Assembly: GCF_040548815.1 (NCBI RefSeq)
Contig: NZ_JBEPSM010000001.1
Location: forward strand, 2,232,001-2,296,000
Reading direction: 5' to 3'
Source: Kaistia defluvii
Lineage (GTDB): Bacteria > Pseudomonadota > Alphaproteobacteria > Rhizobiales > Kaistiaceae
Length of the DNA: 64,000 nucleotides
Part shown: positions 41,615-51,243 of the stretch, in pieces
Position numbering within the stretch: position 1 is the stretch's first letter
Layout: every line of letters starts with the position of its first letter
Program-made: the position numbers and the translations under genes
The notes under the pieces: generated by a model
Told to the model about the DNA's origin: nothing
What the model saw: the letters and a program-made list of their open reading frames with translations, nothing else
The model's database searches: none

Positions 41615-44601
41615 TGGCCGGCCGCAACCGCCTGCCCCGGGGGGGCCGCATCGACCGGTCGAAGCCCGTCTCGATCGCCTTCAATGGCAGGACGCTGACG
41701 GGCTTTGCCGGCGATACCGTCGCCTCGCTGCTCATCGCGCATGACATCCATTTCGTCGGCCGCTCGTTCAAATATCACCGGCCGCGCGGCTTCCTGAGCC
41801 ATGGCTCGGACGAGCCGAACGCCCTGCTTTCGGTCGATCGCGGCCCCGGCAAGATCGACCCGAACAACCGCGCCACGGTGGCGGAGGCCCGCGACGGGCT
41901 CGTCACCCAATCGCAGAACCATTGGCCGTCGCTCGAATTCGACGTCGGCGCGATCAACGACGTGCTGTCGCCCGTCTTCGTCGCCGGCTTCTACTACAAG
42001 ACCTTCATGTGGCCGCGCCGGTTCTGGGACAGCGTCTACGAGCCGAAGATACGGGCCGCCGCCGGTCTCGGCCGGGCGCCGAGCGAGCCGGATGCCGACC
42101 GCTACGCCAACCGCCACGCCCATTGCGACGTGCTGGTGGTCGGCGCCGGCCCCGCCGGCCTCGCCGCGGCGCTCGCCGCCTCGGGGACGGGCAAGCGCGT
42201 CATCCTCGCCGACGAGCAGGCGGAGATGGGCGGCACGCTGCTGCACGACCGGACCTCGCTCATCGACGGCAAGGCAGCGCAGGAATGGATGGCGGAAGCG
42301 CTTGCCGAATTGCGCGCGCGAAGCAACGTCACGCTGCTGCCGCGAACCACCGCCTTCGGCTATTACAACCACAATCACGTCGCGCTCGCCGAACGCATCA
42401 CCGACCATCTCGCAGACGCCCCCGCCCACCTGCCGCGCGAAAGACTGTGGCAGGTCCGCGCCGGCGAGGTTGTGCTGGCGACCGGCGCGCATGAGCGGCC
42501 GCTGGTCTTCGCCGACAATGACCGCCCCGGCATTCTGCTGGCGGAAAGCGTGCGCGCCTTCGTCAACCACTATGCCGTCGCCCCCGGCCGCAGGATCGTC
42601 TTCGTCACTAACGGCGCCTCGGCCTATGCGGCGGCGCTCGACGCGGCCGATGCCGGGCTCGACGTGACGCTGGTCGATATCCGGCCCGAAAGCGATTGCG
42701 GGCCGGAACTGGCCGCGCTGCGCGCAAAGGGCGTCCCGGCCTTGACGGGCCACACCGTCCTGGCCGCGACCGGCACCAGGCGCGTCACCGGCCTCGCCGT
42801 CGCGCCAGTGTCCCCGGAAGGCAAGATCGGCGCGCGGAAAATCCTGGCCGCCGATTGTGTCGGCATGTCGGGCGGCTGGACGCCCTCGGTGCATCTGTTC
42901 TCGCAGTCGCGCGGCAAGCTGCGCTTCAACCCAGCGCTCGATGCCTTCGTGCCGGATCAACCGGTCCAGGCAACCCGCTCGGCCGGCGCCGCCAATGGCC
43001 GCTACGATCTCGCCGAGATCCTCGCCGAAGGCTTTGCCGCCGGCACCGCCGCCGCCGGAAACAGCGCCAGCCGTACCTTCGCGGCCACGCCGACGTCGAC
43101 CGGCTTCTGGCCCGTTCGCGTGCTGCCCACCGACGCCGACCCCGCTCGCATCAAGGCATTCATCGATTTCCAGAACGACGTCACGGCAAAGGATATCCAC
43201 CTGGCCGTCCGCGAGGGCTTCGAATCCGTCGAGCACGTCAAGCGTTACACCACGACAGGCATGGCGACGGACCAGGGCAAGAGCTCGAACATGAACGCGC
43301 TCGGCATCGTCGCCGGCATTCTCGACAAGCCCCTGCCCGCGGTCGGCACCACCACCTTTCGCCCGCCCTATACGCCGGTCACCTTCGGCACGCTGATCGG
43401 CCCATCGCGCGGTCCCCTTTTCGACCCGGCGCGAAAAACGCCGATTCATGGCTGGGCCGAGGAACAGGGCGCGCGGTTCGAGGATGTCGGGCTCTGGAAG
43501 CGCGCCTGGTATTTTCCACGCGGCGACGAGGACATACGCGAAGCAGTGGCGCGCGAATGCGCGGCGGTGCGCGAGCATGTCGGCATCTTCGACGCCAGCA
43601 CGCTGGGCAAGATCGAAGTCGTCGGCCCCGATGCGGCCGAGTTCATGAACCGCATCTATATCAATGGCTGGCTGAAGCTCGAACCGGGCCGCTGCCGCTA
43701 CGGGCTGATGCTGAAGGAGGATGGCTACATCCTCGACGACGGCGTCGTCGCCCGGCTGGCGCCCGACCGCTTCCACGTCACCACCACGACCGGCGGCGCG
43801 CCGCGCGTGCTCGCCCATATGGAGGATTATCTCCAGACCGAATGGCCGGAGCTGGAGGTCTTCCTTACCTCGACCACCGAGCAGTTCGCCGTCATCGCCG
43901 TGCAGGGCCCGAAGGCGCGCGACCTGATCGCGCCGCTGGTCACCGGCATCGACCTTTCCAACGACGCCTTCCCGCATATGGCGGTGCGGACCGGTTTCAT
44001 CGGCGGGGTGCCGACAAGGCTGTTCCGCGTCTCGTTCACCGGCGAACTCGGCTTCGAGATCAACGTGCCCGCCGATTATGGCCGCGCGGTCTGGGAAGCG
44101 ATTTTTGCACGAGGCGCGGCGTTCGGGCTGACGCCCTATGGCACCGAGGCCATGCATGTGCTGCGGGCCGAGCGCGGCTTCGTCATCATCGGGCAGGAAA
44201 CCGACGGCACGGTCACGCCGGACGATCTCGGCCTTGCCGGCATGATCGCCAAGTCCAAGCCGGATTTCGTCGGCAAGCGTTCGCTGGCACGTCCGGATCT
44301 GGTCGCGCCTGGCCGCAAGCAACTGGTCGGCATCCTGGCCGACGACCCGACCCTCCTTCTCGACGAGGGCGCGCAGATCGTCGCCGACCGCGACCAGCCG
44401 ATCCCGATCCATGCGCTCGGCCATGTCACCTCGAGTTACTGGAGCCCGGCTTGCGACCGCTCGATCGCGCTGGCGCTGGTCGAGGGCGGCCGCGCGCGCA
44501 TCGGCAGCGATGTCTTCGTGACGACGCCGAGCAGCTTCACCAAGGCGACGGTAACCGCGCCGGCCTTCTTCGATCCCGCGGGAGAACGCGTCCATGCTTG
44601 A
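41614..44601 (+). CDS. soxA: Sarcosine oxidase subunit alpha
   Basis: 995 residues. An N-terminal 2Fe-2S-ferredoxin-like fold (FNGRTLTGFAGDTVASLL, SFKYHRPRGFLSHG) is followed by a pyridine-nucleotide-binding oxidoreductase part (VLVVGAGPAGLAAALAASG near residue 170). The C-terminal half is an aminomethyltransferase (GcvT-like) domain from about residue 600, with LGKIEVVGPDAAEFMNRI, that takes the methyl group as 5,10-methylene-tetrahydrofolate. ATG 41614 overlaps the soxD stop; the open frame upstream crosses the repeat and soxD and is not real. Confidence 0.93.
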   Translation: MAGRNRLPRGGRIDRSKPVSIAFNGRTLTGFAGDTVASLLIAHDIHFVGRSFKYHRPRGFLSHGSDEPNALLSVDRGPGKIDPNNRATVAEARDGLVTQSQNHWPSLEFDVGAINDVLSPVFVAGFYYKTFMWPRRFWDSVYEPKIRAAAGLGRAPSEPDADRYANRHAHCDVLVVGAGPAGLAAALAASGTGKRVILADEQAEMGGTLLHDRTSLIDGKAAQEWMAEALAELRARSNVTLLPRTTAFGYYNHNHVALAERITDHLADAPAHLPRERLWQVRAGEVVLATGAHERPLVFADNDRPGILLAESVRAFVNHYAVAPGRRIVFVTNGASAYAAALDAADAGLDVTLVDIRPESDCGPELAALRAKGVPALTGHTVLAATGTRRVTGLAVAPVSPEGKIGARKILAADCVGMSGGWTPSVHLFSQSRGKLRFNPALDAFVPDQPVQATRSAGAANGRYDLAEILAEGFAAGTAAAGNSASRTFAATPTSTGFWPVRVLPTDADPARIKAFIDFQNDVTAKDIHLAVREGFESVEHVKRYTTTGMATDQGKSSNMNALGIVAGILDKPLPAVGTTTFRPPYTPVTFGTLIGPSRGPLFDPARKTPIHGWAEEQGARFEDVGLWKRAWYFPRGDEDIREAVARECAAVREHVGIFDASTLGKIEVVGPDAAEFMNRIYINGWLKLEPGRCRYGLMLKEDGYILDDGVVARLAPDRFHVTTTTGGAPRVLAHMEDYLQTEWPELEVFLTSTTEQFAVIAVQGPKARDLIAPLVTGIDLSNDAFPHMAVRTGFIGGVPTRLFRVSFTGELGFEINVPADYGRAVWEAIFARGAAFGLTPYGTEAMHVLRAERGFVIIGQETDGTVTPDDLGLAGMIAKSKPDFVGKRSLARPDLVAPGRKQLVGILADDPTLLLDEGAQIVADRDQPIPIHALGHVTSSYWSPACDRSIALALVEGGRARIGSDVFVTTPSSFTKATVTAPAFFDPAGERVHA

Positions 44602-45163
44602 GACCATCGCCAGGGCCACCCGCGCCGCGGCGCTGACCGCGTCCGCCTCGACTGGAACACCGGAGATCACCCCGCTCCCCGACGCCGCCCGCTTCGCGCT
44701 GCGGCTGCGGCCGGCGCTTGCCGCCGAACTGGGCGCGGTGGCGGGCTTCCCGCTCGACCTCGCCATCAACCGCGCCTCGCCGGGTCCGCGCCGGTCGATA
44801 CAGCTCGGCCCCGACGAATGGCTGCTGATCGGCGAAGCGGCGGACGCCGACGCCATCGCCGCCGAAATCGCGGAAGCGCTCGGCGACAGGTTCCATGCGC
44901 TGGTCGAGATCAGCCACCGCAATGTCGGCATCGCGGTTCGTGGCAACCATGCTGTCGATGTGCTCAATGCCGGCTGCCCGCTCGACCTGTCGGCCGCCGC
45001 GTTCCCGGCCGGCTTCGCCACCCGCACCCTGCTGGGCAAGGCGGAAATCGTGCTGATCCGCGAGGATGACGCGCCGACCTACCGGGTCGAATGCTGGCGC
45101 TCCTTCGCCCCCTATGTGCACGGCTTCCTGCTGGAAGCGGCGCGGGACTTTCATGGCGATTGA
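44594..45163 (+). CDS. soxG: Sarcosine oxidase subunit gamma
   Basis: 189 residues. Features of the gamma subunit: LGPDEWLLIGE in the middle, VEISHRNVGIAVRG, and GCPLDLSAAAFPAGFATRTLLGKAEI toward the end. It overlaps soxA by eight bases. It completes the tetramer in the cytoplasm. A 106-base gap to gbcA follows. Confidence 0.9.
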   Translation: MLETIARATRAAALTASASTGTPEITPLPDAARFALRLRPALAAELGAVAGFPLDLAINRASPGPRRSIQLGPDEWLLIGEAADADAIAAEIAEALGDRFHALVEISHRNVGIAVRGNHAVDVLNAGCPLDLSAAAFPAGFATRTLLGKAEIVLIREDDAPTYRVECWRSFAPYVHGFLLEAARDFHGD

Positions 45164-45235
45164 GCGTGTCGCCTTCCGGCGAGAAGATGTCGTTCCGGCA
45201 CGCATGGGACGGCAGGACGGGTAGCAGAATGAGCG

Positions 45236-45248
45236 GGACCCAGGGTCC
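45236..45248. promoter_or_regulatory. Palindrome in the soxG-gbcA spacer
   Basis: GGACCC-A-GGGTCC, six-base arms, 22 bases before the gbcA start. It may be an operator or attenuating stem for a separate gbcA transcript; function inferred from position only. Confidence 0.3.
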
Positions 45249-45269
45249 GCCTTCACGAAAGCTGAGCCG

Positions 45270-46529
45270 ATGCTCGACAGTCCCGAAACACCGCTGAAGG
45301 CGCTGATCCGCAATCGCCGGCCCGGGCACAGCCTCGATGCGCCCTTCTATGTCAGCCCCGAGATCTTCGCCGCCGACATGGAGCTGATCTTCGGCCGGCA
45401 CTGGATCTATGTCGGGGTCGAGCCGGACGTGCCGGAGCCCGGCGACGCGATGACGGTGGATATCGGTCGCTATTCGGTCATCGTCGTGCGCGACGACGAC
45501 ATGGGCATCCAGGCGTTTCACAATGTCTGCCGCCATCGCGGCGCGCGCATCCTGCATGACGAGAAGACCACCGTCGGCAACATCGTCTGCCGCTACCACG
45601 CTTGGACCTATGACCTCTCCGGCGCGCTGATCCATGCCGAGCATATGGGCGCCGATTTCGACCGGACCTGCCACGGTTTGAAGCGAGTGCATGTCCGCTC
45701 GCTGCAAGGACTGATCTTCCTCTGCCTCGCCGAGGAGCCGCCGGAAGATTTCGACGAGATGGCGCGCGAGATGGGCCCCTATATCGCCCCGCACGACATC
45801 GCCAACACCAAGATCGCCTTCGAGAGCGATATCATCGAGCAGGGCAACTGGAAGCTCGCGATGGAGAACAATCGCGAGTGCTACCACTGCGCCGGCAATC
45901 ATCCCGAACTGACCGTGCCGCTCTTCGCCTATGGCTTCGGCTTCGCGCCGGACGAGATGGACGAGCAGGACCGCGCCCAGGCCGAGCGCTATGCCTGCCT
46001 GGTGCGGGACAGCCACGCCGACTGGGAGGGAAGCGGCCTGCCCTCGCGCGAGATCGAGCGGCTCGACAGCCGCATCACCGGCTTCCGCACCGAACGGCTG
46101 CCGCTCGACGGCGCCGGCGAGGCGCATACGCTCGACACCAAGCGCGCGAGCCGCAAGCTGCTCGGCCAGTTCACCCGCGCCAATCACGGCGCGCTGTCGT
46201 TCTGGACGCAGCCGAACTCCTGGCACCATTTCATGAGCGACCACATCGTCACCTTCTGCGTGATGCCGGTCGATGCCGGCACGACGCGGGTGCGCACGAA
46301 ATGGCTTGTGCACAAGGATGCGGTCGAGGGCGTCGACTACGATCTCGCCAACCTCACCGAGGTCTGGAGCGCCACCAACGCACAGGACAGCGCCCTGGTC
46401 GGCTATGCCCAGCAGGGCGCGCGCAGCCCCGCTTACGAGCCCGGCCGCTATTCGCCGCACACCGAATTCCTCGTCGAAAAATTCTGTCGCTGGTATGTCG
46501 GCCGCATGGCCGCGCATCTCGGGCGGTGA
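45270..46529 (+). CDS. gbcA: Glycine betaine monooxygenase, Rieske oxygenase subunit
   Basis: 419 residues, cytoplasmic. The Rieske 2Fe-2S site is CRHRGARIL and CRYHAWTYDL (residues about 90-120). The mononuclear iron site has NRECYHCAGNHPEL (His-His) with a distant Asp. Strong similarity in layout to GbcA of Pseudomonas and to other Rieske betaine demethylases, which convert glycine betaine to dimethylglycine and formaldehyde. The adjacent gbcB encodes its reductase two bases downstream. Confidence 0.92.
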   Translation: MLDSPETPLKALIRNRRPGHSLDAPFYVSPEIFAADMELIFGRHWIYVGVEPDVPEPGDAMTVDIGRYSVIVVRDDDMGIQAFHNVCRHRGARILHDEKTTVGNIVCRYHAWTYDLSGALIHAEHMGADFDRTCHGLKRVHVRSLQGLIFLCLAEEPPEDFDEMAREMGPYIAPHDIANTKIAFESDIIEQGNWKLAMENNRECYHCAGNHPELTVPLFAYGFGFAPDEMDEQDRAQAERYACLVRDSHADWEGSGLPSREIERLDSRITGFRTERLPLDGAGEAHTLDTKRASRKLLGQFTRANHGALSFWTQPNSWHHFMSDHIVTFCVMPVDAGTTRVRTKWLVHKDAVEGVDYDLANLTEVWSATNAQDSALVGYAQQGARSPAYEPGRYSPHTEFLVEKFCRWYVGRMAAHLGR

Positions 46530-46531
46530 CG

Positions 46532-47650
46532 ATGGCGGATGGCAATGGCGCCCTGCTGCAGGACCCGGTCGCCCGCCTTCTGGAGGGCGGCCCGGTCTGG
46601 AATGGCGAGAGCGACGACATCCTCGTCTGCCGGGCCGTCCGCGACGAGACGCATGACGTCAAGACGTTCCTGCTCGCCCCCCGCCTGCAGCATCGCTTCG
46701 CCTACCGGCCCGGCCAGTTCCTGACCTTCGAGTTCGACATCGACGGCGAGGCGATCCATCGCTGCTACACGATCTCCTCGGCACCGACCCGCCCCAACCT
46801 CGTCTCGATCACCGTCAAGCGCGTGCCCGGCGGCCCGGTCTCGAACTGGCTGCACGATCATCTGAGGCCCGGCGCGACCGTCAAGGCGATCGGCCCGATG
46901 GGCGAGTTCAGCTGCCTGAACCATCCGGCGGAGAAATACCTGTTTCTCTCCGGCGGCAGCGGCATCACCCCCCTGATGTCGATGGCGCGCACGTTCCACG
47001 ACCTCGCTGAGCCGCGCGACATTGTCTTCGTCCACGCCGCCCGCTCGCCCGCCGACATCATCTTTCGCAGCGAGCTGGAGACGATGGCGCGGCAGTCGAA
47101 AAGCTTCCACTTCGCCGCCCTCTGCGAGGCCGACAGCGGCAGCGAAGCCTGGGGCGGTTATCGCGGCCGGCTGACGCTACCAATGCTGCACCTTATGGCT
47201 AACGACTGGTTAACACGCGAGATCTTCGTCTGCGGCCCGGCCCCCTTCATGGCGGCAGTCCGCGCCATGCTCGCCGATGCCGGCTTCGACATGACCCGCC
47301 ATCACGAGGAAAGCTTTGATTTCGCCAAGCTTTCCGGCGCCGAGCAGGAGGCCGTGCGCGAAGCCGAGGCCGTCATGCCGGTCGGAAAGGTCTATCGCGT
47401 CGAGTTTTCGAAGACACGCCGCGTCATCGACTGTCCGGAAGGCGTTCCGGTGCTCGAAGCCGCCCGCCGCGCCGGCGTCCGCCTGCCCTCCTCCTGCACC
47501 AAGGGCCTGTGCGGCACCTGCAAGTCGAAGCTCGTTTCCGGCACGGTCGAGTTGAAGCACCAGGGCGGCATCCGCCAGCGCGAGATCGACGCCGGCATGA
47601 CGCTGCTCTGCTGCGCCAGGCCGACCAGCGACCTGGTGGTCGAACGATGA
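46532..47650 (+). CDS. gbcB: Glycine betaine monooxygenase, reductase subunit
   Basis: 372 residues. An FAD/NAD oxidoreductase module (residues 20-265: FAYRPGQFLTFEF, RCYTISSAPT, FLSGGSGITPLMSMA, FVCGPAPFMAAVRAML) is followed by a C-terminal plant-type 2Fe-2S ferredoxin domain (SSCTKGLCGTCKSK plus LLCCARP). It passes NADH electrons to GbcA. Very tight spacing to gbcA and overlap with the next frame indicate one operon. Confidence 0.92.
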   Translation: MADGNGALLQDPVARLLEGGPVWNGESDDILVCRAVRDETHDVKTFLLAPRLQHRFAYRPGQFLTFEFDIDGEAIHRCYTISSAPTRPNLVSITVKRVPGGPVSNWLHDHLRPGATVKAIGPMGEFSCLNHPAEKYLFLSGGSGITPLMSMARTFHDLAEPRDIVFVHAARSPADIIFRSELETMARQSKSFHFAALCEADSGSEAWGGYRGRLTLPMLHLMANDWLTREIFVCGPAPFMAAVRAMLADAGFDMTRHHEESFDFAKLSGAEQEAVREAEAVMPVGKVYRVEFSKTRRVIDCPEGVPVLEAARRAGVRLPSSCTKGLCGTCKSKLVSGTVELKHQGGIRQREIDAGMTLLCCARPTSDLVVER

Positions 47651-47682
47651 GAGAGATGAGGGAGCCGGAATCCGGGGGATCC

Positions 47683-48654
47683 ATGAGCGCGCTGCACGAC
47701 AAGAGCCTGGTCATCGACGGGCTGATCATCTCGAAATGGGACCGCTCCGTCTTCGAGGAAATGCGGAAAGGCGGGATTTCGGCCGCGAATTGCACCGTAT
47801 CGGTCTGGGAAGGATTCCAGGCGACCGTCGACAACATCGCCACCATGAAGCGGGAGATCCGCGACAATGCCGATATCCTGACGCTGATCCGTTCGGCCGA
47901 GGACATCGTGAGGGCGAAGGCGGACGGCAAGACCGGCATCATCCTCGGCTTCCAGAACGCCGCCGCCTTCGAGGACAATCTCGGCTATGTCGAGGCCTTC
48001 GCCGACCAGGGCGTGCGCGTCGTACAGCTTTGCTACAACACGCAGAATTTGATCGGCACGGGCTGCTACGAGCGCGATGGCGGCCTCTCCGGCTATGGCC
48101 GCGAAGTCGTCGCCGAGATGAACCGCGTGGGCATACTGATCGACCTCTCGCATGTCGGCGCCAAGACGTCGGAAGAGACGATCCTCGAATCGAAAAAGCC
48201 CGTCACCTATTCGCACTGCCTGCCCTCGGGGCTGAAGGCGCATCCGCGCAACAAGAGCGACGAGCAGCTGAAATTCATCGCCGATCATGGCGGCTTCGTC
48301 GGCGTCACCATGTTCCCGCCCTTCCTGAAGCGCGGCACCGAGGCGACGGTCGACGATTATGTCGAGGCGATCGACTACGTCGCCAACATCGTTGGCGAGG
48401 ACAATGTCGGCGTCGGCACGGATTTCACGCAAGGCTATGACCGCGCCTTCTTCGACTGGATCACCCACGACAAGGGCCGCCACCGCCGCCTGACCGATTT
48501 CGGCACCGTGCTGAACCCGGAAGGCATCCGCACCATCGGCGAATGGCCGAACCTGACGATGGCCATGGAAAAGGCCGGCTGGAGCGCTTCCCGGATCGAG
48601 AAGATCATCGGCGGCAACTGGCTGCGGACCTTCCGAACCGTCTGGGGCGCATGA
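47683..48654 (+). CDS. Membrane dipeptidase-like (M19) protein of the betaine cluster
   Basis: 323 residues, TIM-barrel peptidase M19 family: VIDGLIISKWDRSVFEEM, IDLSHVGAKTSEETIL, PVTYSHCLPSGLKAHPRNKSD and VGVGTDFTQG. Metal positions partly fit renal dipeptidase, but His-x-Asp near the N-terminus (usually DGH-ND) is changed to DGLII. The same protein accompanies dgcAB in Pseudomonas (PA5396 type) with no proven function. A start at 47647 (overlapping the gbcB stop) is possible; 47683 has GGGGGA upstream and a better length. Confidence 0.8.
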   Translation: MSALHDKSLVIDGLIISKWDRSVFEEMRKGGISAANCTVSVWEGFQATVDNIATMKREIRDNADILTLIRSAEDIVRAKADGKTGIILGFQNAAAFEDNLGYVEAFADQGVRVVQLCYNTQNLIGTGCYERDGGLSGYGREVVAEMNRVGILIDLSHVGAKTSEETILESKKPVTYSHCLPSGLKAHPRNKSDEQLKFIADHGGFVGVTMFPPFLKRGTEATVDDYVEAIDYVANIVGEDNVGVGTDFTQGYDRAFFDWITHDKGRHRRLTDFGTVLNPEGIRTIGEWPNLTMAMEKAGWSASRIEKIIGGNWLRTFRTVWGA

Positions 48655-49178
48655 TGCAGCCGCTCCTGCCGATCGAGGTCGACGAGGAAACAGGCGTCTG
48701 GAGCACGGACGGCCTGCCGATGCTCTATGTGCCGCGCCACTTCTTCACCAACAACCACCTCGCCGTGGAAGCCGCGCTCGGCCGCGAGCGCTATGCCGAG
48801 ATCCTGTATCCGGCCGGCTACAAATCCGCGTTCTTCTGGTGCGACAAGGAGGCGAAGACCCACGGCCTCAAGGGTCTCGCCGTGTTCGAGCACTATCTGA
48901 AGCGTCTGTCGCAGCGCGGCTGGGGCCAGTTCGCCTTCCTGTCCGCCAATGCCGACGCCGGCGACGCCGAGATCGCACTCTGGCACTCGTCTTTCGTGCT
49001 TCAGCAGCCGGGCGTCACGGGCCGGCTTTGCTACATGTTCGAAGGCTGGTTCGCCGGCGCGATGGACTGGGTCGGGCAAAGCGAGGGCCGCGACTACCGG
49101 ACGGTCAGCCGCGAAACGCAGTGCGCCGCCGAAGGCCATGCGCATTGCACCTTCCGCGTCACGCCGATGGCCGCCTGA
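48651..49178 (+). CDS. DUF5943/V4R domain protein of the betaine cluster
   Basis: 175 residues. N-terminal LPIEVDEETGVWSTDGLPML and a 4-vinyl-reductase-like (V4R) fold with RLCYMFEGWFAGAMDWVG and the C-terminal ETQCAAEGHAHCTFRV, whose Cys/His may bind a metal. Its equivalent (PA5397 type) sits beside dgcA in pseudomonads. Role unknown; V4R domains often bind small hydrophobic ligands. Two ATGs in tandem start it, overlapping the dipeptidase stop. Confidence 0.8.
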   Translation: MMQPLLPIEVDEETGVWSTDGLPMLYVPRHFFTNNHLAVEAALGRERYAEILYPAGYKSAFFWCDKEAKTHGLKGLAVFEHYLKRLSQRGWGQFAFLSANADAGDAEIALWHSSFVLQQPGVTGRLCYMFEGWFAGAMDWVGQSEGRDYRTVSRETQCAAEGHAHCTFRVTPMAA

Positions 49179-51241
49179 TGCGCTACCCGCATCTGCTCTC
49201 GCCGATCACGCTCAACCAGGTCACGATCCGCAACCGCGTCGTCTCGACGGCGCATGCCGAGGTCTATGCCGAGCCGGGCGGCCTGCCGGGGGATCGCTAC
49301 ATCCGCTACTACGAGGAAAAAGCCAGGGGTGGCCTCGGCCTGGCGATCTGCGGCGGCTCCAGCCCGGTCTCGATCGACAGCCCGCAGGGCTGGTGGAAAT
49401 CGGTCAATCTCTCCACCGACGCCGTCATCGATCCGCTCGTCCGGCTCGCCGAAACCATGCACCGGCATGGCGCGAAGATCATGATCCAGGCGACCCATAT
49501 GGGGCGCCGCTCCTCCTATCATGGCGAGCACTGGCCGCATCTGATGACGCCGTCCGGCATCCGCGAACCGGTGCATCGCGGCAATGCCAAGATCATCGAA
49601 ATCGAGGAAATCCGCCGCATCGTCGGCGATTTCGCCAAAGCTGCGAAGCGCGTCCAGGCCGCCGGCCTCGACGGCATCGAGATCTCGGCGGCGCACCAGC
49701 ACCTGATCGACCAGTTCTGGAGCCCGCGCACCAACCGTCGCAGCGACGAATTCGGCGGCAGCCTCGAAAACCGGATGCGCTTCGGCATCGAGGTGCTGAC
49801 GGCGGTTCGCGAAGCGGTGGGTGCGGACTTTTGCGTGGGCCTGCGCATGTGCGGCGACGAGTTCCACGAGGACGGGCTCGACCACGAGACGCTGAAGCAG
49901 ATCGCGCAGGCGATGAGCGAGACGAAGCTGATCGATTATCTGAGCGTCATCGGCTCCGGCGCGGATACGCACAACACGCTGGCGAACTGCATGCCGCCCA
50001 TGGCGCTGCCGCCGGAACCCTTCGTGCATCTCGCCGCCGGCATCAAATCCGTGGTTACGATTCCGGTCATGCATGCGCAGAGCATCCGCGACGCCGGACA
50101 GGCCGAGCGAATCCTCGCCAGCGGCATGGTCGATCTGGTCGGCATGACGCGGGCCCAGATCGCCGATCCGCATATGGTCGAGAAGATCCGCAACGGCCGC
50201 GAGGACGAGATCAAGCAATGCGTCGGCGCGAACTACTGCATCGACCGGCAGTATAATGGCCACGACGTGCTCTGCGTCCAGAACGCCGCCACCTCGCGCG
50301 AAGCGACCATGCCGCATGTCGTCGCCCGCTCTACCGGCCCGATCCGCAAGGTGGTGGTGGTCGGCGGCGGGCCGGGCGGGCTGGAGGCCGCCCGCGTCGC
50401 CAAGGCTCGCGGGCATGAGGTCGTGCTTTTCGAACGGAACGCGGCGGTCGGCGGCCAGATCAATCTCGCCGCCAAGGCGCCGCAGCGAGAACAGATGGCC
50501 GGCATCGTCCGCTGGTTCGACATGGAGACGAAACGCCTCGGCGTCGACCGGCGCATGGGCACGGAGGCGACCGCCGCGATGATCCTGGGAGAGCAGCCGG
50601 ACATTGTCGTGCTTGCCACGGGCGGGACGAGCCATAGCGGCGATGTCGCGGGCTGGGGCGTGGCGGACGGATTGGCGGTCAGCTCATGGGACATTCTCTC
50701 CGGCCGCGTCGAGCCGGCCAGGAACGTCCTCGTCTACGACGCCGTCAGCACCCATGCCGGCGCGGGCGTCGCCGACTATCTGGCGACACGCGGCAGCATG
50801 GTCGAGATCGTGACGCCGGACGTGAAGATCGCCGACGATGTCGGCGGCACGACCTTTCCGATCTTCTATCGCCGCCTCTATGCGATGGACGTCGTGATGA
50901 CGCCGAACCACTGGCTCGACCGCGTCTATGCGGAGGGCGACAAGAAGATCGCCGTCTTGCGCAACGAATATACCGAGGCGCTGGAGGAGCGCGCCGTCGA
51001 TCAGGTCGTCATCGAGAATGGCATCCTGCCGAATGAGGGACTCTATTGGGAGTTGAAGGAAGGCTCGCTCAACCGCGGCCAGGTCGATGTCGCCCGGCTC
51101 TTCGCGGCGGAGCCGCAGCCCGCCCTTGCCGAAGACCTGTCCGGCGACCGCTATCTGCTCTTCCGGGTCGGGGACTGCATCTCCCAGCACAACATCCACG
51201 GCGCGATCTATGATGCGCTGCGCCTCTGCAAGGACTTTTGA
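49178..51241 (+). CDS. dgcA: Dimethylglycine demethylation protein, flavin/FeS subunit
   Basis: 687 residues. Old-yellow-enzyme barrel (residues 1-370: FMN-binding ISAAHQHLIDQFWSPRTNRR), then an FAD/NAD Rossmann half (VVVVGGGPGGLEAARVAKAR), as in trimethylamine dehydrogenase. The Cys region reads CVGANYCIDR...CVQN, where TMADH has C-x-x-C-x-x-C...C; the second ligand position is Ala. Together with DgcB it converts dimethylglycine to sarcosine. It starts within the preceding stop. Confidence 0.9.
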   Translation: MRYPHLLSPITLNQVTIRNRVVSTAHAEVYAEPGGLPGDRYIRYYEEKARGGLGLAICGGSSPVSIDSPQGWWKSVNLSTDAVIDPLVRLAETMHRHGAKIMIQATHMGRRSSYHGEHWPHLMTPSGIREPVHRGNAKIIEIEEIRRIVGDFAKAAKRVQAAGLDGIEISAAHQHLIDQFWSPRTNRRSDEFGGSLENRMRFGIEVLTAVREAVGADFCVGLRMCGDEFHEDGLDHETLKQIAQAMSETKLIDYLSVIGSGADTHNTLANCMPPMALPPEPFVHLAAGIKSVVTIPVMHAQSIRDAGQAERILASGMVDLVGMTRAQIADPHMVEKIRNGREDEIKQCVGANYCIDRQYNGHDVLCVQNAATSREATMPHVVARSTGPIRKVVVVGGGPGGLEAARVAKARGHEVVLFERNAAVGGQINLAAKAPQREQMAGIVRWFDMETKRLGVDRRMGTEATAAMILGEQPDIVVLATGGTSHSGDVAGWGVADGLAVSSWDILSGRVEPARNVLVYDAVSTHAGAGVADYLATRGSMVEIVTPDVKIADDVGGTTFPIFYRRLYAMDVVMTPNHWLDRVYAEGDKKIAVLRNEYTEALEERAVDQVVIENGILPNEGLYWELKEGSLNRGQVDVARLFAAEPQPALAEDLSGDRYLLFRVGDCISQHNIHGAIYDALRLCKDF

Positions 51242-51243
51242 CG

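Noticed and set aside
41572..45039. Very long open frame on the minus strand opposite soxD/soxA/soxG
   Set aside because: It mirrors the codon structure of the true sarcosine oxidase genes in high-GC DNA. Its product is Arg/Gly/Ala/Asp-rich without any recognisable domain.
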